Of a DNA stretch of 10,936 bases, positions 1 through 6,834 are shown piece by piece. The notes under the pieces are model-generated. The model was not told the origin of the DNA. It saw only the letters and a program-made list of their open reading frames with translations, and did no database searches. Location: contig CAJWAH010000035.1 in the NCBI GenBank assembly GCA_913020095.1, positions 1-10,936 on the forward strand, read 5' to 3'. Source of the stretch: an uncultured Synechococcus sp. GTDB taxonomy: Bacteria; Cyanobacteriota; Cyanobacteriia; PCC-6307; Cyanobiaceae. Both the position numbers and the translations under genes were made by a program. Each line of letters opens with the position of its first letter. Positions within the stretch are counted from its first letter, which is position 1.

Positions 1-902
1 AATGAAGCCAACGCCACGAATTTGTAGCCAAATAACGGCTTGCGGGAATAGCAGGTAAAGACCTCAGAGAAGATGCCAAACACCGGCAACACCATCACAT
101 ACACAGCCGGGTGCGAATAGAACCAAAAGAAGTGTTGATAGAGCACCGGATCACCACCACCTTCTGGCTTGAAAAAGCTGGTGCCGAAGCTCAGATCAAA
201 CAGCAGCATGATCGCGCCGCCGGTGAGCGCAGGCAGGCCAATCAGCTGGATGGTTTGCGCGCCCCACGCCGTCCAGCAATAGAGCGGCATCTTGAAAAAG
301 CCCATACCCGGGGCACGCATGCGGATGATCGTGGTGACGAAATTGATCGCACCAAAGATCGATGAAATCCCCGACAAGGCCACAGCCAACAGCCAGAGCT
401 GCTGACCGTTGAAGAAATGCCCCAAAGGGTTCTGAATGCTCACCGGTGGATAGGACCACCAACCGGCTTGGGCAGGCCCGCCAGGAACAAAAAAGCTGGC
501 CATCAGCAAGATGGCGAACACCGGCACCAGCCAGAACGCCGCCGCGTTCAATTTGGGGAACGCCATGTCGGGCGCGCCGATCATGGTGGGAATCAGCAGA
601 TTGTTCAGGCCATTGAGGACCGGGAACAAAAACAGGAACAGCATCACTGTTCCATGCATCGTGTAGAGGCCGTTGTAAACGGTGGGATCCACCAAATCCG
701 CTTCTGGTGTGATCAACTCACCGCGAACAATCATCGCCAGCAGTCCTCCCACCAAGAGGAACAACAGCGAAGTGGCGATGTATTGAATGCCAATCACCTT
801 GGCATCGGTGTTGATGCTGAAAAAGCGCTTCCAGTTATCGGGCGCCCCCGGAACGGGGTGGGGCGCCTTGAGGATGCGGGGATCGAAGTTGGTACTGGTC
901 AT
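1..902 (-). CDS. ctaD: Heme-copper oxidase subunit I, type A2, ARTO-like (partial, C-terminus beyond left edge)
   Basis: Catalytic subunit of a terminal oxidase reducing O2 to water in the membrane. Translating the minus strand from the ATG at 902 gives about 300 residues; the rest of a roughly 550-residue family member lies outside the window. Visible: a first membrane span near residues 40-60, the heme a ligand His83 in MHGTVMLFLF, and the CuB His264 with the cross-linked Tyr268 in YSHPAVY (262-268). The Glu of the usual GHPEVY motif is Ala266, with Tyr-Ser just before the His, which is the known type A2 signature. It starts 5 bp after the subunit II stop, with no clear ribosome site, so it is probably read on the same transcript. 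The family is certain. Assignment to the alternative oxidase (ctaDII) rests mainly on the CuA-less subunit II next to it. Subunit III (ctaE) would be expected next, off the left edge. Confidence 0.95.
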   Translation of the reverse strand, partial: MTSTNFDPRILKAPHPVPGAPDNWKRFFSINTDAKVIGIQYIATSLLFLLVGGLLAMIVRGELITPEADLVDPTVYNGLYTMHGTVMLFLFLFPVLNGLNNLLIPTMIGAPDMAFPKLNAAAFWLVPVFAILLMASFFVPGGPAQAGWWSYPPVSIQNPLGHFFNGQQLWLLAVALSGISSIFGAINFVTTIIRMRAPGMGFFKMPLYCWTAWGAQTIQLIGLPALTGGAIMLLFDLSFGTSFFKPEGGGDPVLYQHFFWFYSHPAVYVMVLPVFGIFSEVFTCYSRKPLFGYKFVALAS

Positions 903-907
903 GGTGC

Positions 908-1846
908 TCAGGCGTCGTGGGGGATGGAGGCATCGCCGGGGTCATTGACCATTGGGGGTGGCGCTGGCGGCACGGTGGCCCAGCCGCGATCCCCCCTTTC
1001 CAAACGCTTGGCGTAGAGCTCATTGCCCGGGCTTAAGCCCGGCTGGAGCGGTTGTTTCGCCGTTGTCTTGAGCCAGTCGTCGTAGGTCGACTGGGGCTGC
1101 ACCAGAACATCGGTTTGGTTCTGGGAGTAGTAGGCCCCGCTGAAGTGGGCATCACGCAAGCGGAAGCGCCCTTCTTTGGTCGGCGTCACACTGAACGAGA
1201 TGACGCTGCCCGGAACGATGTCCTGCTTGAGGCGGAACGCCGGCACATAAAAACTGTGGTTGACGTCTTCACTGATCAGGCGGAAGTTCACCCGCTGGTT
1301 GATGGGCAAGTGCAGCTCTGAGCTGCGCACCCCATTGGGATAGACAAACTCCCAGCTCCACTGCCGAGCAATCACATCGATCGGCCCAACGGTGGCGCGG
1401 GGGTCTTCCACTGCACCCACCAGGGGATCTGTGCCCATGGCGTATTTGTGTTTGGGGCCCAGGGCATCGAGCTTGTCGTTGACCTGCATCGAATAGATGG
1501 CGATGGCAAACACCACCACCGTTGGGATCAAGGTCCAGGTGATCTCTAGGCGGGTGTTGCCTTCGATCGGAGCGCCATAGCTCTCGTCGTACTTGTCTGC
1601 CCGATCAAACAGCAGACTCCAGGCCATCACGCCGGTGCATCCCAAAAACACAAACGTGCCGATCCCGGTTTCCAGGGCAAAGAGGTTGTCGACGTAGGGG
1701 GCAGCTGTGGAAGCCTGCGGCGGGAACCAGCCATAGGACCACTGGGCCATCAACCAACTCAGGGCGAGATTGGCGCCAATCGCCAGGGTGATGATCACGA
1801 TGGCGCCGAGGTTGGGGCCTTTCTTGATCGGCGTTGTGGGGGTCAT
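908..1846 (-). CDS. ctaC: Heme-copper oxidase subunit II lacking the CuA centre (ARTO-type CtaC)
   Basis: 312 residues. The N-terminus carries hydrophobic spans near 13-36, 57-80 and 101-120; the first may be an uncleaved signal anchor, as there is no lipobox Cys. The motif EITWTLIPTV (101-110) is typical of subunit II. A cupredoxin domain follows, with the conserved aromatic motif QWSWEF (162-167). In normal subunit II the CuA ligands are one upstream His plus C-x-E-x-C-x3-H-x2-M. Here the upstream His197 (NHSFYVPAF) remains, but the second loop reads Asp232, His234, Ser236, Tyr240, Asn243 at those five positions. The fold is kept and the copper site is lost. This is the known mark of cyanobacterial alternative oxidase (ARTO) subunit II, believed to take electrons from quinol. 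The start ATG overlaps the upstream gene's stop as ATGA (1843-1846). Confidence 0.93.
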   Translation of the reverse strand: MTPTTPIKKGPNLGAIVIITLAIGANLALSWLMAQWSYGWFPPQASTAAPYVDNLFALETGIGTFVFLGCTGVMAWSLLFDRADKYDESYGAPIEGNTRLEITWTLIPTVVVFAIAIYSMQVNDKLDALGPKHKYAMGTDPLVGAVEDPRATVGPIDVIARQWSWEFVYPNGVRSSELHLPINQRVNFRLISEDVNHSFYVPAFRLKQDIVPGSVISFSVTPTKEGRFRLRDAHFSGAYYSQNQTDVLVQPQSTYDDWLKTTAKQPLQPGLSPGNELYAKRLERGDRGWATVPPAPPPMVNDPGDASIPHDA

Positions 1847-2463
1847 GGCAACACCTCTTGAACATTGGCGCCGGCGGCCAGTAACTGATCGGCGGTGATG
1901 TGCACCCCAAATTCACTGGCCAGCCAGGCGCCGAGGCTGCCGTGCACACCCATCACCACAAGGATCACGGCGCCGCAGGCCAGGTACAGCCAGCTGACCT
2001 GACGCCCGAGGTCTTTGCGCCAGATGAAGCGCAGAAAGCCGCGCCAGATCGTCATCGCGACGATGATCAGCAGCAGGGCCACACCGCCAACGGCATGCCA
2101 GAGCATGGTGTCGATGGCGTTTTGACCCAGAACGCTGGTGACCCCAGGCAAGGGCACGGCCAGCAGCATTTCGTAGAAGCCGGCGGCCACCGTGAAGAAG
2201 GTGACGATGCTGCAGGCCAGCACGTTGTACCAGCCCACATCGTGGAAACCGACGCGGGTCACCGGCAGAGCCAGCAAGCGAAACACCCGTTTTTCCAGGG
2301 GGTAGAAGGCCCCGGCGAAATCAAACGCGATTCCGATCGAGAACAGTCCGATGGTGAGGTGCACCAAATTGGGATGCACCGGAATCGCATAGGGGAGGTC
2401 GTTGGGCCCCAGGGAATCAACGATGTCGTTGATGGGGGAGACAATCGTGGCCAGAAGGCTCAT
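1843..2463 (-). CDS. DUF2231-type membrane protein, second gene of the oxidase operon
   Basis: 206 residues, inner-membrane protein of unknown function. Hydrophobic spans lie near 33-53, 79-103, 121-140 and 158-181. The opening of the first span, HPNLVH (His30, His35), matches the HPxxVH motif of the DUF2231 family. Further histidines sit at the start of the third span (WHAVGG, His123) and the end of the fourth (VHGS, His174); there is also a loop His74. The partner encoded just upstream has the same spacing pattern, so the two look like diverged paralogues. Both ends are coupled by ATGA overlaps, to the partner (2460-2463) and to subunit II (1843-1846), which makes co-translation and a shared complex likely. 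A heme or quinone role is inference from histidine placement only. Confidence 0.88.
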   Translation of the reverse strand: MSLLATIVSPINDIVDSLGPNDLPYAIPVHPNLVHLTIGLFSIGIAFDFAGAFYPLEKRVFRLLALPVTRVGFHDVGWYNVLACSIVTFFTVAAGFYEMLLAVPLPGVTSVLGQNAIDTMLWHAVGGVALLLIIVAMTIWRGFLRFIWRKDLGRQVSWLYLACGAVILVVMGVHGSLGAWLASEFGVHITADQLLAAGANVQEVLP

Positions 2464-2963
2464 GAGATCACCCCCTCACGGATGGCTTCCACCACCGGCA
2501 CCGTGTGCAAGCCATAGACCCAAACCAACTTGTCGCCGAGGTACACCTGGGTGAACACCAAGGCCGCCAACACCCCATCAATCACCAGGAAGCCCTTGGG
2601 CAAAACCCCTGGATCCTTTTGCCGCACCACATAGCGCCAAGCGGTGAGCAGGCTGAGCACCCCAGCCAGCGACCAGCCAATGGTGCTGTGGTAGTTGAGG
2701 ATGTCGCGCGCACCGCTGTAGGGGCTGGCCAGACCCGCCTCCACCTGGCCAAAAATGATGGCCACGAAGATGGCCACCGTGGCCACCAACAGGTTCCAAA
2801 AGCTCACCTCAAAAAGGTTGGGCTTGCGTGTGATCACGCCGATCAGATCAAAAACCACCGTGATCAGCGCCATGGCGATCACGAAGTGAACAACGATCGG
2901 ATGGAGTACATCCATCCAGGGCAAGTTTTTGTCGTTCAGCGGTGGGAGCAGGTGCTCGAGCAT
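2460..2963 (-). CDS. DUF2231-type membrane protein, first gene of the oxidase operon
   Basis: 167 residues with four predicted membrane spans near 22-44, 55-78, 93-112 and 124-142. The DUF2231 hallmark LHPIVVHFVIAM carries His21 and His26 at the start of span 1. His92 (NYHSTIGW) starts span 3 and His153 follows span 4. It appears to be the promoter-proximal gene of the operon: 76 bp upstream lies the divergent fumC. The start ATG at 2963 has no strong ribosome site, only a G-rich run just before it. The stop overlaps the next gene by 4 bp. Function is unknown. Linkage to a CuA-less oxidase suggests a subunit or assembly partner that handles electrons or quinol, which is inference. Confidence 0.87.
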   Translation of the reverse strand: MLEHLLPPLNDKNLPWMDVLHPIVVHFVIAMALITVVFDLIGVITRKPNLFEVSFWNLLVATVAIFVAIIFGQVEAGLASPYSGARDILNYHSTIGWSLAGVLSLLTAWRYVVRQKDPGVLPKGFLVIDGVLAALVFTQVYLGDKLVWVYGLHTVPVVEAIREGVIS

Positions 2964-3039
2964 CGCCGGACCCCAAGGCGCACATGAGTTAGTGGTAGGG
3001 GTGAACGATTAAGAACTCGTCAGGGCACTTTTTTGCTTT
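2964..3039. promoter_or_regulatory. Divergent intergenic region between the oxidase operon and fumC
   Basis: These 76 bp separate two divergently read units, so promoters for both should lie here. The middle is AT-richer than the surroundings (about 2999-3038). No -35/-10 pair convincing enough to place was found. A 5-bp inverted pair, GAGTT at 2986-2990 and AACTC at 3014-3018, is too short to call an operator. fumC has a T-rich stretch, not a Shine-Dalgarno, right before its ATG. Confidence 0.45.
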
Positions 3040-4458
3040 ATGTCGGATCAGCACAGCCACACCGGTCAAACCTGGCGGCTCGAGCACGACAGCCTTGGTG
3101 ATGTGCGGGTGCCAGCTGATCGTTACTGGGGCGCACAAACCGAACGGGCACGGCATCGCTTTCAAATCGGCAACGACCCGATTCCGCTGGAGTTAATCCA
3201 TGCGATCGCTTGCCTCAAGCGCATGGCCGCCCACACCAACCATCAGCTCGGAGTGCTGGATGAGCAGCGCTGCCAATGGATCAGCGAGGCGGCCCGCGAG
3301 GTGGAAGCCGGAACGCTGGATGGGGAATTTCCGCTGTCTTGCTGGCAAAGCGGCAGCGGCACCCAAACGAACATGAACGTCAATGAGGTGATTGCCAATC
3401 GGGCCTGCGAACTGGCCGGCCAAGCTCGCGGCTCGAGGGAGGTGGTGCATCCCAATGACCACGTCAACCGCAGCCAGAGCACCAACGATGTGTTCCCCTG
3501 TGCCATCCATTTGGCTGCCGAGCGGCAGCAACGCCAAGCGCTGCTGCCAGCTGTGCATCAGTTGGTGGAGGCATTGGAGCGCAAAGCCGCCGCCTGGGAT
3601 GGTGTCGTCAAAATTGGCCGCACCCACCTCCAAGACGCCGTTCCCCTAACCGTGGGGCAAGAGGTTGGTGGCTGGGCCGCCCAACTGCGCAGTGCTGGCG
3701 AACGGCTCGAGCAAGGACTGCTGGAATTGCGCGCCATTCCCCTCGGCGGAACGGCCGTTGGCACCGGGATCGGGGCTCCCAAGGGCTATCCGCAAGCCGT
3801 GTGTGAGCAGCTCAGCAGCTGTGAAGGCGTGCAGTGGCGCAGTGATGGCAACCGCTTCGCGCTGATGGGAAGCCACGACGCGCTGGTGCAGCAAATGGCC
3901 CGGCTCAGGCTCTTAGCCGGAGCGCTGCACAAGATCGTCAACGACATTCGCCTGTTGGCCTGCGGTCCCAGGGCAGGGCTCGGGGAGCTGCAGTTGCCCG
4001 CCAACGAACCAGGCAGCTCGATCATGCCCGGCAAGGTGAACCCCACCCAATGTGAAGCGGTGGCGATGGCCACGACCCAGGTGATGGGCATGGATCAAGC
4101 GGTGGCGATTGGCGGCAGCGCCGGCCATCTGCAGATGAATGTCTACAAACCCCTGCTGGGACTCAATCTGCTGCGCGGCGGCCAAATGCTGATCGATAGC
4201 TGCCGCAGCCTGGAGGAGCACCTGGTGCGTGGCATGGACCTGGACCATTCCAAGGTGGGGCACTTCCGCGACCAATCGCTGATGCTGGTGACGGCCCTGG
4301 CACCCGTGATCGGCTACGACATGGCCGCCAAAATCGCTCTGCATGCCCACAGTGAAGGGCTGAGCCTGCGGGAAGCGGCACTGGTGCTGAATGCCATCGA
4401 AGCCGACGCCTTCGACGCAGCCGTGAACCCTGGATGGATGGCCAAGCCCCATGACTGA
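3040..4458 (+). CDS. fumC: Fumarate hydratase class II
   Basis: 472 residues, close to the usual 460-470 of oxygen-stable, iron-free class II fumarase, which interconverts fumarate and malate in the cytoplasm. All three signature regions of the fumarase/aspartase family are present: SGSGTQTNMN (104-113), GRTHLQDA with His196, and GSSIMPGKVNP (325-335) with the catalytic serine at 326/327 and Lys332. The TQTNMN form and the length point to fumarase rather than aspartate ammonia-lyase or argininosuccinate lyase. The ATG at 3040 gives a normal N-terminus leading to GDVRVPADRYWGAQT; no Shine-Dalgarno is visible. The last 8 bp overlap the start of bioA. In cyanobacteria fumarase works in the open or modified TCA cycle and recycles fumarate from purine and arginine synthesis. 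Confidence 0.97.
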   Translation: MSDQHSHTGQTWRLEHDSLGDVRVPADRYWGAQTERARHRFQIGNDPIPLELIHAIACLKRMAAHTNHQLGVLDEQRCQWISEAAREVEAGTLDGEFPLSCWQSGSGTQTNMNVNEVIANRACELAGQARGSREVVHPNDHVNRSQSTNDVFPCAIHLAAERQQRQALLPAVHQLVEALERKAAAWDGVVKIGRTHLQDAVPLTVGQEVGGWAAQLRSAGERLEQGLLELRAIPLGGTAVGTGIGAPKGYPQAVCEQLSSCEGVQWRSDGNRFALMGSHDALVQQMARLRLLAGALHKIVNDIRLLACGPRAGLGELQLPANEPGSSIMPGKVNPTQCEAVAMATTQVMGMDQAVAIGGSAGHLQMNVYKPLLGLNLLRGGQMLIDSCRSLEEHLVRGMDLDHSKVGHFRDQSLMLVTALAPVIGYDMAAKIALHAHSEGLSLREAALVLNAIEADAFDAAVNPGWMAKPHD

Positions 4459-5740
4459 GATGGCAACCAGCGGCTGGCATCCGCATCTCTGGCATCCCTT
4501 TACCCAGCCAGGCCGGGGGCCCGCTCCGATTCCGGTGCGCCGCGGCCAAGGCGTGTGGCTGGAACTCGATGACGGCCGCCGCTTGATCGATGGCATCAGC
4601 AGCTGGTGGGTGACCCTGCATGGCCATGGAGAGCCCTGCATTGCCGAGGCCATTGGCCATCAAGCCAAAGAGCTCGAGCAGGTGATCTTCGCCAACTTCC
4701 GCCATGGCCCGGCCAGCACCCTGTCAACGCGGCTGTGCGGGAAGTGGGATGGGCTGGATCGGATGTTTTTCTCCGACAACGGCTCCACCGCTGTGGAAGT
4801 GGGCTTGAAGATGGCTTGGCAGCACTGCCAACGGGAAGCACCAGAACGGCAGCAGGTGATCGCCTTTGACGGGGCGTATCACGGCGACACCTTTGGAGCG
4901 ATGGCGCTGGGGGAGCGGGGCCTATTCAGCGCCCCGTTTGAACCCTTGCTGTTTGCGGTGGCCCGTGCCCCTTGGCCCGCCACCTGGTGGGGCGATGAGG
5001 CGATTGAGCAGAAGGAAGCCCAGGCCCTGCAACGGCTGGATGAGCTGCTGCAAACCCCCACCGCTGCAGTGATCTTTGAGCCCCTGCTGCAGGGAGCCGG
5101 TGGCATGGCGATGGTGCGTGAGACGTTCCTGCAAGCCGTTGAGCAGCGGGCCCACGCAGCCGGTGCTCTGGTGATTGCCGATGAGGTGCTCACGGGCTTT
5201 GGCCGCAGCGGCAGCCTGTTTGCCAGCCATCGCGCCGGCATCGCCCCCGACATCGTGTCCCTCTCCAAAGGACTGACCGCGGGCTTTCTGCCGATGGGCG
5301 TGACCTTGGCCAGTGAACGGCTCTACCAAAGCTTTGTGGGCCCGGAGCCGGACCGCACGTTTTTCCATGGCCATAGCTTCACCGCCAACCCCTTGGGCTG
5401 TGCCGCGGCTGTGGCCAGCCTCGAGCTGCTGGAACGGGAACCCCAGCGCTACACCAGCATCGAAGCGCGGCACCGGCCGCACCTCGAGCGCTTGGCCGAG
5501 CACCGGCTGGTGACCAAACCGCGATTGCTCGGAGGGATTGCCGCTTTTGAGCTGCCAGGGGACAGCGGCTACCTGCAACCGATTGGCCTGGAGGTGCAGC
5601 GACTGGCCCTGGAGCAAGGGCTGTTCATTCGCCCCCTGGGATCGGTCGTCTACCTGATGCCACCGCTCGGCATCAACGACGGGGAATTGGCGCAGTGCTA
5701 CGCCAGCTTGCAGGCGGTGCTGGATGCCCTGCCGCTTTAG
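4451..5740 (+). CDS. bioA: Adenosylmethionine-8-amino-7-oxononanoate aminotransferase
   Basis: 429 residues, the usual size. This PLP enzyme makes 7,8-diaminononanoate from KAPA in biotin synthesis, with S-adenosylmethionine as amino donor. Visible: the N-terminal HLWHPFTQ motif characteristic of BioA, DGISSWWVTLHGHG, AYHGDT with Tyr143, ADEVLTGFGRSG with the PLP-nitrogen-binding Asp244, and LSKGLTAG with Lys273 as the Schiff-base lysine. The BioA-specific tryptophan motif separates it from ornithine and GABA aminotransferases of the same fold class. The start at 4451 lies inside fumC (8-bp overlap); an in-frame ATG at 4460 is also possible. No bioF, bioC or bioD gene is seen beside it in this window. 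Its stop overlaps that of the convergent DUF3143 gene by 4 bp. Confidence 0.96.
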   Translation: MTEMATSGWHPHLWHPFTQPGRGPAPIPVRRGQGVWLELDDGRRLIDGISSWWVTLHGHGEPCIAEAIGHQAKELEQVIFANFRHGPASTLSTRLCGKWDGLDRMFFSDNGSTAVEVGLKMAWQHCQREAPERQQVIAFDGAYHGDTFGAMALGERGLFSAPFEPLLFAVARAPWPATWWGDEAIEQKEAQALQRLDELLQTPTAAVIFEPLLQGAGGMAMVRETFLQAVEQRAHAAGALVIADEVLTGFGRSGSLFASHRAGIAPDIVSLSKGLTAGFLPMGVTLASERLYQSFVGPEPDRTFFHGHSFTANPLGCAAAVASLELLEREPQRYTSIEARHRPHLERLAEHRLVTKPRLLGGIAAFELPGDSGYLQPIGLEVQRLALEQGLFIRPLGSVVYLMPPLGINDGELAQCYASLQAVLDALPL

Positions 5741-6000
5741 GGCCCAGCGAAGATGGCGGCTTCCAGATCAGCGCGGCTCAAGCCATAGGAGAACGCCCGC
5801 TCGGTGCTGCTGCCCTGCTGGCTCCAGCTGATCACCAGGCCATCGCTTTGCAGCACAAGCTGGGCTGTCCACTGCGGCCGCTCCAAGCTCCACACACACA
5901 CATCCTCGTCACTGCGGACAAAGCCACTGCTGCGCAGCCATTCCTCCAAGGCCGGCAACGGATGGCTGTACAGCGGGGTATCAGCGCTGGGAAGCGGCAT
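5737..6000 (-). CDS. DUF3143 family protein
   Basis: 87 residues from the ATG at 6000; a GTG at 6018 would add six residues. ATG is preferred because the family, as remembered, begins close to the ADTPLYSHPLPALEEWL motif seen here at residues 6-22. The C-terminal SYGLSRADLEAAIFAGP is also typical. This is a small soluble cyanobacterial protein of unknown function with no membrane span and one Cys. It converges on bioA, with stops overlapping at 5737-5740, so there is no room for a separate terminator. In other cyanobacteria, as far as remembered, DUF3143 genes sit close to a J-domain gene. Here three small genes stand between it and the J-domain gene at 6843-7271. Confidence 0.88.
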   Translation of the reverse strand: MPLPSADTPLYSHPLPALEEWLRSSGFVRSDEDVCVWSLERPQWTAQLVLQSDGLVISWSQQGSSTERAFSYGLSRADLEAAIFAGP

Positions 6001-6044
6001 TGTCCATGCGTGCTCCACTCAGTCTGGACGACGCAGGGCTGCCC

Positions 6045-6218
6045 TCAACAGGGCTGCTCGTAGGCCCTTAGTGCTTGCTTGAAGATGGACTCGCGCAGCT
6101 GCTGCAGATGACTGTCGACCAGATGCGTGCTGGAGACATAACAGCAGGCCGTGATGCCGCTTTCGGTCAAACAAACCCGCAGCGAACCATCTGGCTGCGT
6201 GGTGATTTCGGGGCCCAT
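6045..6218 (-). CDS. Small hypothetical protein, 57 residues
   Basis: Not recognised. The frame stays open upstream, but the ATG at 6218 is chosen for two reasons. A good Shine-Dalgarno (AAGGGAG, 6234-6228) lies 9 nt before it. A promoter-like -35/-10 pair (6269-6274 and 6247-6252) overlaps the earlier in-frame ATG at 6248, which could not then be in the transcript. The protein starts MGPEITTQPDGSLRVCLTE and has a likely short beta region, a CCY pair (residues 26-28), then a basic helical end with LQQLRESIFKQALRAYEQPC. No membrane span. It reads in the same direction as DUF3143, 44 bp upstream of that gene's ATG, so the two could be co-transcribed. Confidence 0.6.
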   Translation of the reverse strand: MGPEITTQPDGSLRVCLTESGITACCYVSSTHLVDSHLQQLRESIFKQALRAYEQPC

Positions 6219-6246
6219 GATTTTCTTCTCCCTTCCTTCGGTACTC

Positions 6247-6274
6247 ATCAAAGAAAAACCACAAGCCCTGTCAA
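6247..6274 (-). promoter_or_regulatory. Sigma70-type promoter candidate for the 57-residue gene
   Basis: On the minus strand a perfect -35 TTGACA (6274-6269) is followed after 16 bp by TTTGAT (6252-6247), a 4/6 match to TATAAT. Transcription would start near 6240, giving a leader of about 20 nt that contains the AAGGGAG ribosome site. The local DNA is visibly AT-richer than the flanking genes. It could drive both the 57-residue gene and DUF3143. Confidence 0.5.
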
Positions 6275-6364
6275 GCCAAGTGCTGGAAAGCACGGAAATG
6301 CGTAAGCAAAAACACAATGCATTCCCGCGCTCAATGATGAAATCGACAGGGCATCGGGTGTGTC

Positions 6365-6574
6365 GTGATCAACAAGCGCCGCCGAGCAGGACACGAAAGG
6401 GACATCTTTCGTCAGAGCAAACCCGGTGGTGGCGCCAGGGTTTTCGGTTTTGTGCTGGGACTTCTCGCCATCGGTGTGACCTACGTCCTGGCGACCGACA
6501 GCCTGCAACCACCAGCAACACCGCAGATCGACGTCCACAACAAAGCCACGCAACAAGGCGAGCAGCAGCCATGA
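6365..6574 (+). CDS. Small single-pass membrane protein, unknown function
   Basis: 69 residues from a GTG start; in-frame stops at 6335 and 6338 and the lack of any ATG after them leave GTG as the first start. A basic N-terminus (NKRRRAGHERDIFRQSK) leads to one hydrophobic span at about 25-43, then a Gln/Pro-rich tail of about 25 residues. The charge pattern predicts the N-terminus inside the cytoplasm. No recognised family. No strong ribosome site; an AGGG lies 14 nt upstream. The main support is the stop, which overlaps the next gene as ATGA (6571-6574), the same coupling used by the well-supported genes in this window. Confidence 0.6.
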   Translation: MINKRRRAGHERDIFRQSKPGGGARVFGFVLGLLAIGVTYVLATDSLQPPATPQIDVHNKATQQGEQQP

Positions 6575-6834
6575 ACGATGCCAACGCCCATCAAGAGTTC
6601 ATCGACTTCATGAATGGGCTGGTGAGCTGCTATGTGGTGACGCAATTTGCTCACCACCTCAGGATTTTCAACCAGGAGAGAGAGCGCAACGGCCAACCCC
6701 CGCTAGCGCACATTGATGCTGAATTGCTGATAGCGAAACACCCGCCCGTGGTGCAGCCGCCAGCTGATTTTGAAGATGTCTCTGAGCAGTTGGCGTTCAA
6801 GCAGAAGTATCTCGACAGCGACTGGGAAGCCTGA
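6571..6834 (+). CDS. Small hypothetical soluble protein, 87 residues
   Basis: Starts at ATG 6571, inside the stop of the preceding membrane protein gene. The frame is open for a long way upstream, but the ATGA overlap and a purine-rich AAGGCGAG about 11 nt before the ATG favour this start. The protein is acidic and probably helical: MNDANAHQEFIDFMNGLVS, then a region with two His (QFAHHLRIF), a Pro-rich middle (HPPVVQPPADF) and the acidic end KQKYLDSDWEA. No membrane span and no family recognised. It ends 8 bp before the stop of the convergent J-domain gene. With its partner it may form a two-protein membrane-linked unit, by inference only. Confidence 0.65.
   Translation: MNDANAHQEFIDFMNGLVSCYVVTQFAHHLRIFNQERERNGQPPLAHIDAELLIAKHPPVVQPPADFEDVSEQLAFKQKYLDSDWEA

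Noticed and set aside
417..1016. Plus-strand open frame of 199 codons opposite ctaD/ctaC
   Set aside because: It lies wholly antisense to two certain genes, is rich in Gln/His/Arg as expected of a GC-rich shadow frame, and has no motif.
1900..2517. Plus-strand open frame of 205 codons opposite the DUF2231 gene
   Set aside because: Antisense to a membrane protein gene. The His/Gln/Asp-rich composition is the mirror of hydrophobic codons.
2986..3018. Inverted pair GAGTT/AACTC in the fumC-oxidase spacer as an operator
   Set aside because: Only 5 bp arms with a 23-bp gap; not above chance.
3913..4653. Minus-strand open frame of 246 codons across the fumC-bioA junction
   Set aside because: Spans two well-identified genes on the other strand, with no recognisable domain.
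4922..5617. Minus-strand open frame of 231 codons inside bioA
   Set aside because: Shadow of bioA; composition and lack of motifs do not support a gene.
6034..6057. Direct repeat CAGGGCTGC at 6034-6042 and 6049-6057
   Set aside because: Two short copies at the end of the 57-residue gene, no matching copies elsewhere seen; probably chance in GC-rich DNA.
6151..6570. Upstream extension of the 87-residue gene to a 227-residue protein
   Set aside because: It would run through the promoter and start of the 57-residue gene and overlap the whole of the 69-residue gene; the residues look random and Arg/Ser/Thr-rich. The ATGA junction at 6571 is the better start.
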